14,890 nt of DNA, taken from NCBI RefSeq assembly GCF_002812205.1, contig NZ_NPEA01000017.1, forward strand, positions 1-14,890, given 5' to 3'. Shown here one piece after another: positions 1 to 5,281 of this stretch; the first letter of the stretch is position 1; each line of letters begins with the position of its first letter. This DNA comes from Leptospira neocaledonica (GTDB lineage Bacteria; Spirochaetota; Leptospiria; Leptospirales; Leptospiraceae). The position numbers and the translations under genes were made by a program. Under the pieces are notes generated by a model. It searched no databases. It saw nothing but the letters and a program-made list of their open reading frames with translations, and was not told the origin of the DNA.

Positions 1-168
1 GAAAAGAGTTTAAGATAAGATCTTTAACATGGTAGCTAATCTATCAGTATACGATATAAAACAAGAAAAGGGTGAAAAGCGACCTAACCTTAAGTAGATC
101 GTGATTCCGTTCTAAGGTAAAATCCAAAACTTATATAATAAAAAAGGAAAAGAGATCGCGATATTGCC
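1..168 (-). repeat. Non-coding repeat cassette, copy A (partial)
   Basis: This is the right-hand 168 bp of a cassette that occurs complete as copies B, C and D further along; the rest lies beyond the left edge. It contains the conserved block from GTTTAAGATAAGATC to AGAGATCGCGATATTG and the small hairpin around CCTAACCTTAAGTAGATC. No credible gene is present: the only shared open frame is 22 codons (29-97, plus strand), and differences between copies in it are mostly amino-acid changing. Its right end differs slightly from the other copies (TTGCCGCCTAAC instead of TTGCGCCTAAC). Confidence 0.85.
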
Positions 169-322
169 GCCTAACGACCAAGGCTTTACGACGTTTCGCG
201 AGTCTGAAGGACTTGGCACGAGACTTGCCATGCAAGGCGAGTGACAAAGCGAAATGTGCCGAAGGCCAAGCGAGAGTTGCGTAAGCAATCTCGAAGCGCA
301 GCGTCAGAGCCGATAGTTAGTT
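169..322 (-). repeat. attC1 integron recombination site
   Basis: The site runs from GCCTAAC to GTTAGTT. The inner arms are GGCTTTACG on the left and CGTCAGAGCC on the right, the right arm one base longer, which is the extrahelical base expected of attC and fixes the cassette direction as minus. The central part is the GTTTCGCGAGTC / GACAAAGCGAAAT type, with a second small hairpin CGAGAGTTGC-GTAA-GCAATCTCG. It belongs to the VapBC cassette, whose other end at 1076-1085 (GGCAACTAAC) is the exact reverse complement of GTTAGTTGCC here. Confidence 0.9.
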
Positions 323-341
323 GCCGTTCTGGCTTTTTATC

Positions 342-371
342 TTGACAATTCCTTACTTTTTCTATTATTGT
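342..371 (+). promoter_or_regulatory. Promoter of vapBC
   Basis: A perfect -35 box TTGACA sits at 342-347. Possible -10 boxes are TATTAT (363-368, 15-nt spacer) or TATTGT (366-371, 18-nt spacer). Transcription would begin within a few bases of the ATG at 378, so the message would be leaderless or nearly so. The promoter lies just inside the cassette next to attC1 and gives the pair independent expression against the array direction. Confidence 0.6.
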
Positions 372-377
372 AAGGAC

Positions 378-620
378 ATGAAGCTTAGATCTAAAATAAC
401 TTCAAAATACCAAATCACAATTCCTAAAGAAATCAGGGATTCCCTAAAGCTCTCCATGGAAGATGTGATCGAGTGGTCAATTGATGAACAAGGGATTCAT
501 ATAGAATCTGCCAATAAACCATTCCTTAAATATAAGGGTTTTCTCAATAAAGGATCTTCTGATACTAAATCAGATATTAAGAAAGCTTGGGAAGAAAGAG
601 CTAAAAGATATTCTAAATGA
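378..620 (+). CDS. vapB: AbrB-type antitoxin (VapB-like)
   Basis: This 80-residue protein begins MKLRSKITSKYQITIPKEIR, the swapped-hairpin AbrB/MazE/SpoVT DNA-binding signature, and its charged C-terminal part (about 50-80) should wrap the toxin. It would neutralise the PIN toxin encoded next and, as in the family, repress its own promoter. The start at 378 is chosen because it begins the AbrB fold; a longer frame from TTG 321 would start inside attC1 and is unlikely. AAGGA lies only one base before the ATG, too close for a normal ribosome binding site, which fits leaderless translation from the promoter at 342-371. Its stop overlaps the toxin start in ATGA (617-620), so the two are translationally coupled. 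It runs opposite to most cassettes. Confidence 0.88.
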   Translation: MKLRSKITSKYQITIPKEIRDSLKLSMEDVIEWSIDEQGIHIESANKPFLKYKGFLNKGSSDTKSDIKKAWEERAKRYSK

Positions 621-1027
621 AACTCATTTTAGATACTAATTGTTACATTTCATTTCTGAATAAAAGAAACCAAGAACAACATGAGAAAATGGTTTCCTTT
701 TGGGAACGAATCTCTCGATTAGAATATGAAATCATACTCACTTCCCATAACATTTCCGAGATCGTCTTTGTTTTTAAAAGTATTTATTCTGTTGAACAAA
801 AAGAGATTAATCAAATTATTCAGGATCTTATAGCAAATCCAGGCGTTTCCTTCGAACCAGCTTATTATCCGGAAACTATACTTTCCTTATGGCCTAAACA
901 TATGAAAGATTACGGCGATGCAGTTTTAGCTGCTGCCAGTAGAACATTAGAAGCCAAAATAGTAACCTTTGATCAAGAATTTAGTAAATCTTTGAAGAAG
1001 TTAAATCTGGATCCTCATCATATCTGA
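617..1027 (+). CDS. vapC: PIN-domain toxin (VapC-like ribonuclease)
   Basis: This 136-residue protein has the PIN-domain acidic residues in order: D6 in LILDTN, E48 in SEIV, D101 in YGDAVLAAAS and D119 in TFDQEF, which together bind Mg2+/Mn2+ for RNA cleavage. Length and motif spacing are normal for VapC toxins. It overlaps the antitoxin by 4 bp (ATGA) and shares its promoter. VapC enzymes cut tRNA or rRNA and stop translation; the specific target cannot be read here. In a cassette array such pairs stabilise the surrounding DNA, because loss of the cassette frees the toxin. A weak CATCA/TGATG hairpin (1016-1029) and a distant T-run (about 1042-1050) follow, not a convincing terminator. Confidence 0.9.
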   Translation: MKLILDTNCYISFLNKRNQEQHEKMVSFWERISRLEYEIILTSHNISEIVFVFKSIYSVEQKEINQIIQDLIANPGVSFEPAYYPETILSLWPKHMKDYGDAVLAAASRTLEAKIVTFDQEFSKSLKKLNLDPHHI

Positions 1028-1078
1028 TGACTAAGTCTTCTGTTTTTTTGAATTAAAGAAATACTCAACCAGAATGGC

Positions 1079-1235
1079 AACTAACGACCAAGGCTTGACG
1101 ACGTTGGCGTGCTGAGCGAAGCGAAGACAGGCATGAGAATTGCTCTGCAATTCGAGTGACTGAGCCAATGTGCCGAAGGCCAAGCGAAGGTTGCGAAGCA
1201 ATCCTGAAGCGCTGCGTCAGAGCCGATAGTTAGGC
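1079..1235 (-). repeat. attC2 integron recombination site
   Basis: The site runs from AACTAAC to GTTAGGC. Arms are GGCTTGACG and CGTCAGAGCC with one extra base on the right arm. The centre is the GTTGGCG-GCTGAGC / GAATTGCTCTGCAATTC type. It is the attC of non-coding repeat copy B, whose far end TGCGCCTAAC complements GTTAGGCGCA here. Confidence 0.9.
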
Positions 1236-1274
1236 GCAGTATCGCTCCTAACACGATGCACCAAAACCCTACTC

Positions 1275-1303
1275 TATAAAATCCTCAAATAGAATAAAAG
1301 CAA
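1275..1303 (-). promoter_or_regulatory. Promoter-like element in repeat copy B
   Basis: Read on the minus strand there is TTGCTT, a 17-nt spacer and TTTATA, pointing along the array toward attC2. The equivalent positions in copies C and D have TTGACT-18-TTTATA and TTGCTT-17-TTTATA. The -35 box abuts the palindrome AATTAGTGACTAATT, a possible operator. Here the next cassette (vapBC) runs the other way, so transcription would be antisense to it. Confidence 0.35.
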
Positions 1304-1318
1304 ATTAGTGACTAATTC

Positions 1319-1370
1319 ACTTTCACAATATAAGGTAGCGAACCCTTTTCGTACCGTCCAATATGAAAGT
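1319..1370. other. Conserved hairpin in repeat copy B
   Basis: Outer stem ACTTTCA (1319-1325) pairs with TGAAAGT (1364-1370). An inner stem pairs GGTA-CGAA with TTCGTACC around the loop CCCTT. At the same place copy C has CGCCT/AGGCG as outer stem and GGTAGCG/CGCTACC as inner stem, so pairing is kept while bases change. Confidence 0.6.
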
Positions 1371-1537
1371 CAAAAGAGTTTAAGATAAGATCTTTAACAT
1401 GGAAGCTAATCTATCAGCCTACGATATAAAACAAGAAAAGGGTGAAAAGCGATCTAACCTTAAGTAGATCGTGATCAGCTCCACGGTAAAATCCAAAACT
1501 TACATAATAAAAAAAGGAAAAGAGATCGCGATATTGC

Positions 1538-1694
1538 GCCTAACGACCAAGGCTTATCGACGTTGGCGAGCTGAGCATTAGCGAAGACAGGCACGAGAAT
1601 TGCTCTGCGATTCGAGTGACTGAGCCAATGTGCCGAAGGCCAAGCGAGAGTTGCAAAGCAAACTCGAAGCGCAGCGATAAGCCGATAGTTAGAC
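1538..1694 (-). repeat. attC3 integron recombination site
   Basis: The site runs from GCCTAAC to GTTAGAC. Arms GGCTTATCG and CGATAAGCC pair perfectly without the extra base seen in most other sites. The centre is the GTTGGCGAGCTGAGC type. It is the attC of the TIR cassette, whose other end at 2573-2581 (TCGTCTAAC) complements GTTAGACGA here. Confidence 0.9.
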
Positions 1695-1720
1695 GATCGG
1701 CTTGCACTCAAAAACGCCTT

Positions 1721-2503
1721 TCAACCTATCACTTTTATCTCTTTCAAGCCCTCTAGAATTGGAATAAACGTTTCTTCAATCGCATCTATATTAAAAGGAA
1801 TAAACTCCAAATCAGCAAGAATTCCTGGTTTGAATTCTACCCCATTTTCTTTCAAAATGAACAAGGGTTTTTCAGAAGATTCGATAATAGATTCTTGGGT
1901 CAGCCAAGTTGAGTCGTCACCTTTTGAGTAAATAACCAGAATTATACTTTGACTCTTTAATCTTTCCTTTACTTTCAGCGCAACAGATTTTGGAGAGAAT
2001 GCTCTTCCCGTCTTTACAGCAAACCCAAGCAAGGCTAAAAATCGCGCTAATTTCTCAGCCAGTTCTGTTCCTTGCTTGTCAAACCGATGAGCAATGAATA
2101 CAGACTTCTCTAACTTACTTGCTTCTTCTTTATAATAATCCGGCTCTACTCCCAAAAATGAGGCTATATCCTTGAGCATCTCTTCATTTCCAAAACCGGT
2201 AGCTTCCAAAAGAAGAAGTTTTTCTTTATGAATATTAATTAACTTATCAATGGTAAAATTCTTTCTTGGCGATCCCGACGAATCGTATGAAAATCTGTAA
2301 CTGTTTGGATGCCCGTTAGTTTTAATATAATCCGGTAAATCATCGATAGAGTCAAAATCAATAATCGTTGGATATGAATTAATAGAAGCACTGAAAGCTA
2401 CAACTTCGAAGCCAAATTTCCCAAGACGCGCTGGTAATTCTGGTAAGCAGGCGAAATTAACATTGGTAAACTTACAACAAAGTTCTATCTTTTTGATCGC
2501 CAC
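1721..2503 (-). CDS. TIR-domain protein, putative NAD-consuming defence effector
   Basis: This 260-residue protein ends in a TIR-like domain at about 133-240: it opens with SVFIAHRFDKQG (the first strand), followed by a helix and the segment ILVIYSKGDDSTWLTQES, where E204 sits at the position of the TIR NADase catalytic glutamate. Bacterial TIR proteins typically degrade or cyclise NAD+ once infection is sensed. The N-terminal 130 residues match no domain I recognise and could be the sensor or regulatory part. The start is GTG at 2503, preceded by a good AAAGGAG ribosome binding site 8 nt upstream. It is the only gene in its cassette and runs in array direction, with the stop 26 bp from attC3. 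The NADase activity is inferred from fold and motif only. Confidence 0.75.
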   Translation of the reverse strand: MAIKKIELCCKFTNVNFACLPELPARLGKFGFEVVAFSASINSYPTIIDFDSIDDLPDYIKTNGHPNSYRFSYDSSGSPRKNFTIDKLINIHKEKLLLLEATGFGNEEMLKDIASFLGVEPDYYKEEASKLEKSVFIAHRFDKQGTELAEKLARFLALLGFAVKTGRAFSPKSVALKVKERLKSQSIILVIYSKGDDSTWLTQESIIESSEKPLFILKENGVEFKPGILADLEFIPFNIDAIEETFIPILEGLKEIKVIG

Positions 2504-2574
2504 GATCTGATCTCCTTTCTATATTTTAATCGTATCATTTATTTCTGTATTTTCTGAAAATTTTGCAAGCTGTC

Positions 2575-2716
2575 GTCTAACGACCAAGGTGCTCCGACGT
2601 TCGCAATGGCACGAGTTTGCTTTGCAAACGAAGTGACAGAAGCGAATGTGGCGAAGCCCAAGCGAGCGGGTTGCGTATGCAAGCCCCGAGCGGCGCGGAG
2701 GCACCGATAGTTAGGC
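2575..2716 (-). repeat. attC4 integron recombination site
   Basis: The site runs from GTCTAAC to GTTAGGC. Arms GGTGCTCCG and CGGAGGCACC pair with one extra base on the right, a different arm sequence from attC1-3 but with pairing preserved. The centre is the shorter GTTCGCAATGGCACGAG type. It is the attC of the BrnTA cassette. Confidence 0.9.
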
Positions 2717-2733
2717 GCCTGTAACGCGATACT

Positions 2734-2749
2734 GCGCCACGGATGGCGC
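2734..2749. terminator. CANGGATG hairpin before brnTA
   Basis: GCGCC pairs with GGCGC around ACGGAT, extended by an A-T pair. The same CA-N-GGATG core, with other stems, recurs at 3344-3363 and 8493-8512. Lying between attC4 and the brnTA promoter, it may block read-through; no T-run follows, so its role as terminator is unsure. Confidence 0.4.
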
Positions 2750-2790
2750 TCTGCTAATCCCCTATCTCTTAATTTTCTTGAAAATTCCTA

Positions 2791-2818
2791 TTGACTGCAA
2801 ATATATGTATAGTATATT
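2791..2818 (+). promoter_or_regulatory. Promoter of brnTA
   Basis: TTGACT (2791-2796), a 16-nt spacer and TATATT (2813-2818) form a strong promoter for the toxin-antitoxin pair. Transcription would start near 2825, giving a very short leader before the ATG at 2831. Confidence 0.65.
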
Positions 2819-2832
2819 GCTACCATACATAT
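2803..2832 (+). promoter_or_regulatory. BrnTA palindromic operator
   Basis: ATATGTATAGTA (2803-2814) and TACCATACATAT (2821-2832) form an inverted repeat, 11 of 12 bases matching, separated by TATTGC. It covers the -10 box and reaches the first two bases of the brnT start codon. BrnA antitoxins repress their own operon through ribbon-helix-helix binding, so this is the expected operator. Confidence 0.7.
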
Positions 2833-3121
2833 GTCGTCAATCGACTTTGAATGGGATTCAGCAAAAAACTCTTCCAATAAAAGAAAACATGGCATTTCTT
2901 TTGAAGAAGCTAAAACAGTTTTCTATGATGAAAACGCTAGGATTATTAATGATCCAGATCATTCCGATAAGGAAGAAAGATTCATCATTCTTGGATTTAG
3001 TCATAAACTGAATTTACTTATGGTCTCACACTGTTACAGATCATCTAAAGACGTAATTAGAATTATTTCTGCAAGAAAAGCTACAAAATCTGAATCTAAA
3101 CAATACGAGACATTTTTATGA
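2831..3121 (+). CDS. brnT: BrnT ribonuclease toxin
   Basis: This 96-residue protein shows the full BrnT signature: FEWD (6-9), KHG (19-21) followed by SFEEAKTVFYD, EER (48-50) before the central strands, and RIISARKAT (77-85). BrnT has a RelE-like fold and cleaves RNA to halt growth. The ATG at 2831 lies right after the palindromic operator. Its stop overlaps the start of brnA in ATGA (3118-3121). The toxin-first order is the family norm. The pair runs against the array with its own promoter, as expected for a stabilising cassette. Confidence 0.93.
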   Translation: MSSIDFEWDSAKNSSNKRKHGISFEEAKTVFYDENARIINDPDHSDKEERFIILGFSHKLNLLMVSHCYRSSKDVIRIISARKATKSESKQYETFL

Positions 3122-3327
3122 GAAAAGAATACGATTTTTCAAAATCAAAGAAAAACCCTTATTTAAAGAAATTAAAAAAGCCTATTACCATCAGAGTTGA
3201 TGTTGATACAATAGGTTATTTCAAAGGCTTGTCTGATAAAACAGGTATTCCTTATCAAAATCTAATTAATTTATACTTAGCTGAGTGCGCTTCGAAACAC
3301 AAAAAAATCGACCTTTCCTGGAAATAG
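3118..3327 (+). CDS. brnA: BrnA antitoxin (ribbon-helix-helix)
   Basis: This 69-residue protein has the BrnA layout: a basic N-terminus, the DNA-binding strand KKPITIRVDVD (20-30), then two helices through GIPYQNLINLYLAECA (43-58), which form a ribbon-helix-helix fold. The C-terminal helix should bind and block BrnT. It overlaps brnT by 4 bp, so the two are co-translated. It probably represses the promoter at 2791-2818 through the palindrome at 2803-2832. A perfect 7-bp hairpin (3344-3363) follows 16 bp after the stop. Confidence 0.9.
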   Translation: MRKEYDFSKSKKNPYLKKLKKPITIRVDVDTIGYFKGLSDKTGIPYQNLINLYLAECASKHKKIDLSWK

Positions 3328-3343
3328 AAATCTATCAAATCAA

Positions 3344-3363
3344 GCCGGACAAGGATGTCCGGC
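3344..3363. terminator. CANGGATG hairpin after brnA
   Basis: GCCGGAC (3344-3350) pairs perfectly with GTCCGGC (3357-3363) around AAGGAT. It is placed as a terminator for brnTA, but only ATTCGTTTC follows, so intrinsic termination would be weak. It shares its core with the hairpins at 2734-2749 and 8493-8512. Confidence 0.5.
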
Positions 3364-3384
3364 ATTCGTTTCAAGCGTTATGGC

Positions 3385-3523
3385 GTCTAACGACCAAGGT
3401 GCTCCGACGTTCGCAAACGGCACGAGTTTGCTCTGCAAACGAAGTGACGGACGCGAATGTGGCGTAGCCCGAGCGAGAGGTGCGAAGCAGCCTTGAGCGG
3501 AGCGGAGGCACCGATAGTTAGTC
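3385..3523 (-). repeat. attC5 integron recombination site
   Basis: The site runs from GTCTAAC to GTTAGTC. Arms GGTGCTCCG and CGGAGGCACC match those of attC4, with one extra base on the right; the centre is the short GTTCGCAAACGGCACGAG type. It is paired with the cassette end GGCGACTAAC at 4299-4308. Confidence 0.9.
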
Positions 3524-3533
3524 GCCGTGCCGA

Positions 3534-4298
3534 TTAAAAAGTTATAATCGGGGTTAAATATTCGAAGAATTCTTTATTCTCCGGGAAAGATTCTAATTGA
3601 GACTTTTGCCAGTTACTCATATAGACCTCAAATAAATTTCTATCTTGTTCAAAATCAGTACTTAATAGAAGATTATAATTTCTTTCTAATTCTTTAACTA
3701 AATTAATGTAACCGATTAGAATAAAATGATACATGTTTAAGGGAAAGGATAACATTTTCATGTCGAGCTTATTCGATCTGTGGGCATAATCAAATTCTCT
3801 ATCCAACGTAAATGTTACTTCCCCTAACCCACCATGAACTAATTCGCTAAGTAACTTTCCATAGTATCTTTGATAGAAAACGTCCTCTACAGTTGAGAAT
3901 TCGTTAAAAAGTACTTTGAACTTCGTCCTCTTCCCATTAACCAAATGGTCTTCAGCCTTATCTGGAAATTTCATAAAGTATCGAATTTTAATAAATATTT
4001 CATAGAGTTTCCTAATTATAGGAAGCGATTCCAGATAGTAGCCTTTATTCAATAAAATATAAACAGATTCGAATTTAAAAGGAATTCGCAAAAGCATAAC
4101 TGTAACGTAAAAGATGCTCATGTTCTTAAATTCTCCATTAATCTTATTCAACGGAGTATCTAAGTTAAGAAAAAAATTCATTTGATTTCTATGAATCGAA
4201 TTCCATCCAAAAACTTCTGCAATTGTCGATTGCTCAGTTAAGAGTTCTTGTGATTTGAAGGTCAGGTATTTTTCCATAACTAAATATTCTTGAGGCAT
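3534..4298 (-). CDS. Unknown helical protein (DUF5677-like?)
   Basis: The 254-residue protein fills a single-gene cassette in array direction, its stop 10 bp from attC5. It looks wholly helical and soluble. The stretch LPIIRKLYEIFIKIRYFMKF (92-111) and the later KLLSELVHGG resemble the DUF5677 family, whose role is not settled; this link is from pattern memory only. I chose ATG 4298 because any longer frame would run into attC6. It has no ribosome binding site, since it lies 3 bp from the recombination box; ATG 4277 (MEKYLTF) is an alternative, also with a poor site. Initiation may depend on the neighbouring cassette or be leaderless. No catalytic motif was seen. Confidence 0.7.
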   Translation of the reverse strand: MPQEYLVMEKYLTFKSQELLTEQSTIAEVFGWNSIHRNQMNFFLNLDTPLNKINGEFKNMSIFYVTVMLLRIPFKFESVYILLNKGYYLESLPIIRKLYEIFIKIRYFMKFPDKAEDHLVNGKRTKFKVLFNEFSTVEDVFYQRYYGKLLSELVHGGLGEVTFTLDREFDYAHRSNKLDMKMLSFPLNMYHFILIGYINLVKELERNYNLLLSTDFEQDRNLFEVYMSNWQKSQLESFPENKEFFEYLTPIITF

Positions 4299-4301
4299 GG
4301 C

Positions 4302-4452
4302 GACTAACGAAAGATAATTGTCGAAGTTCCGCGCGTCCGAAGGACTTGGCGCGAGACTTGCCTTGCAAGACGAGTGACAAAGCGGAATTTGGCGAAGCCC
4401 AAGCAAGGGTCGCGAAGCGATCCCGAAGCGCCGCGACAATTTTTAGTTATCT
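4302..4452 (-). repeat. attC6 integron recombination site (divergent)
   Basis: The site runs from GACTAAC to GTTATCT. It keeps the central and side-hairpin layout, but the arms are AATTGTCG and CGACAATT, unlike any other site in the window, and the usual GACCAAGG is replaced by GAAAGATA. Pairing is nevertheless intact. It closes the 4-kb cassette, whose other end GCAGATAAC (8536-8544) complements GTTATCTGC here. Confidence 0.85.
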
Positions 4453-4472
4453 GCTGTGCCGCGCCCCGAATT

Positions 4473-4508
4473 CTAACCGGCGCAGCCAAGGAAGGCGAAG
4501 CCGGTTAG
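4473..4508. terminator. Hairpin downstream of HTH gene
   Basis: CTAACCGGC (4473-4481) pairs perfectly with GCCGGTTAG (4500-4508). Inside is an asymmetric loop and a small GCC-AAGGAA-GGC stem. It lies 45 bp beyond the stop of the minus-strand HTH gene and may end its transcript, though no T-run follows on that strand. Confidence 0.4.
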
Positions 4509-4552
4509 GGAATGCCAATAGAATTTCGATTTAAGATTTAATGCAAAACTAT

Positions 4553-4780
4553 TCAGATATCCAATAGATCTTTGGGTTTAACTTTTAATCGCTTAGAAAG
4601 TTTGAAAATTGAATTGGCAGTGAAATTAGCCCTGCCCGCTTCAATATCTTGTAACGTTCTTACAGGAACGGCATAATCGCCTTCATCCATATTTTCCTGA
4701 GTAAGCCCTTTTTCCTTTCGTACAGTCTGAATATTCTTTCCGACTTTTGCTAAAAATTCTTCGAAATCCACGCACGGCAT
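4553..4780 (-). CDS. Small XRE-family HTH regulator
   Basis: The 75-residue protein is almost entirely a Cro/CI helix-turn-helix: VGKNIQTVRKEKGLTQENM (about 13-31) holds the first helices, then VPVRTLQDIEAGRANFTANS with the recognition helix, then IFKLSKRLKVKPKDLLDI. It should bind DNA as a dimer. ATG 4780 was chosen since it starts just before the fold; an open frame extends to 4888 but would overlap the divergent gene. No good ribosome binding site is visible. It is divergent from the plus-strand HTH gene with an 85-bp gap, so the two may share a control region. It may regulate the OLD/protease operon in the same cassette, or be the remnant of a toxin-antitoxin pair; no toxin is visible beside it. 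Confidence 0.75.
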   Translation of the reverse strand: MPCVDFEEFLAKVGKNIQTVRKEKGLTQENMDEGDYAVPVRTLQDIEAGRANFTANSIFKLSKRLKVKPKDLLDI

Positions 4781-4865
4781 AATGCGGCATGGTTGACAAA
4801 AAGTAAACGCGACATACCGTGGGTTATATATTCTTTCGAGATTTCCGCTCGCTGAAGGCTCATTT

Positions 4866-5200
4866 ATGACGAGAAAATCCAAAATCAAATCTCAAAATGC
4901 TACGGATATACAAGCCTTAGGGAGAATTTCTGAAGAAGAAAAGAAGGCTTTCTATCATCAGCTAAAAGCAGCAAGAATGGAAGCGAATCTTACCCAAGCG
5001 CAAGTGGGGAAAATGATCAAAAAGAGCAGGAGTCAGGTTTCAAAGATAGAATCTGGTAAATGCAGGCTATACATGGACGAGTTTTAAAGTTTATGAAGAT
5101 CTATAAGAAATCTCCTTTCTTCTTTTACTCAGTATTTACAACAAATGAGGTCATTAAATCACAGAGGAAAGCCCGAGTAAAATCTGCGAAGCAGTTTTAA
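4866..5200 (+). pseudogene. XRE-family HTH regulator, frameshifted
   Basis: The open frame from ATG 4866 (AAGG 7 nt upstream) gives an HTH domain: QLKAARMEANLTQAQVGKMI, then SRSQVSKIESGKCRLYMDEF, stopping at 5087. Relatives continue at this point with a short helix and a KIYxKSPxxF segment. Exactly that, LKFMKIYKKSPFFFYSVF, follows in another frame. Adding one T to the T4 run at 5082-5085 restores a 111-residue protein ending at 5200. So there is a one-base deletion, either true gene decay or a read error in a homopolymer. The gene is divergent from the other HTH gene and convergent with the ATPase gene. The last codons overlap the hairpin at 5171-5207. The ORF could be an antitoxin whose toxin is absent. 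Confidence 0.7.
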
Positions 5201-5264
5201 CGAGGGCGAGAAGCATCTGCATCCCGATCGCGAAGCGTTCGGATTGACCGGTTCGAAAGAACCG
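5171..5264. terminator. Cluster of three hairpins between convergent genes
   Basis: Three hairpins follow one another. GCCC-GA-GTAAAATCTGC / GCAGTTTTAAC-GA-GGGC (5171-5207) has a GAA loop and facing GA pairs. CCGATCGC-GAA-GCGTTCGG (5224-5242) has one T-T mismatch. CGGTTC-GAAA-GAACCG (5249-5264) is perfect with a GNRA loop. Sitting between a plus-strand gene end and the ATPase stop (5282), they may form a bidirectional transcription end. They resemble the small side hairpins of the attC sites, but no attC boxes flank them. Confidence 0.45.
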
Positions 5265-5281
5265 TGACAAGTAATCTAACG

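Larger units (their letters stand above)
1236..1537 (-). repeat. Non-coding repeat cassette, copy B
   Basis: This is a complete 302-bp cassette body between attC2 and attC3 with no gene. In array direction (minus) it holds conserved TA-rich sequence, a small hairpin around GATCTACTTAAGGTTAGATC, the large hairpin at 1319-1370, a 15-bp palindrome AATTAGTGACTAATT (1303-1317) and a promoter-like pair (1275-1303). Copies C (302 bp) and D (303 bp) are collinear over their full length. The frame of 22 codons at 1399-1467 is shared but not conserved in a protein-like way. Function is unknown; a structured RNA or a regulatory cassette are the simplest ideas. Confidence 0.85.

Noticed and set aside
1016..1050. 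Terminator after vapC (CATCA/TGATG hairpin and T-run)
   Set aside because: The stem is only 5 bp and the T-run begins about 12 bases later.
1399..1467. A 22-codon plus-strand ORF (MEANLSAYDIKQEKGEKRSN...) shared by all copies of the repeated cassette
   Set aside because: No ribosome site, most differences between copies change the amino acid, and similarity extends well beyond the ORF, so coding is not supported.
1475..1711. Short ORF across attC3, and similar ones at 2519-2704, 4304-4489, 4346-4534, 11355-11546, 11923-12174, 13370-13567, 13795-13992 and 13814-14098
   Set aside because: These are read-throughs of the GC-rich attC repeats. They give similar nonsense peptides at each site and lack ribosome sites or domains.
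2778..3011. 77-codon plus-strand ORF overlapping brnT
   Set aside because: It is an out-of-frame shadow; the brnT frame shows all family motifs.
4473..4508. A miniature attC site (CTAACC ... GGTTAG)
   Set aside because: The stem is uninterrupted, lacking the spacer and arm layout of attC, and the cassette ends pair across it at 4446 and 8544.
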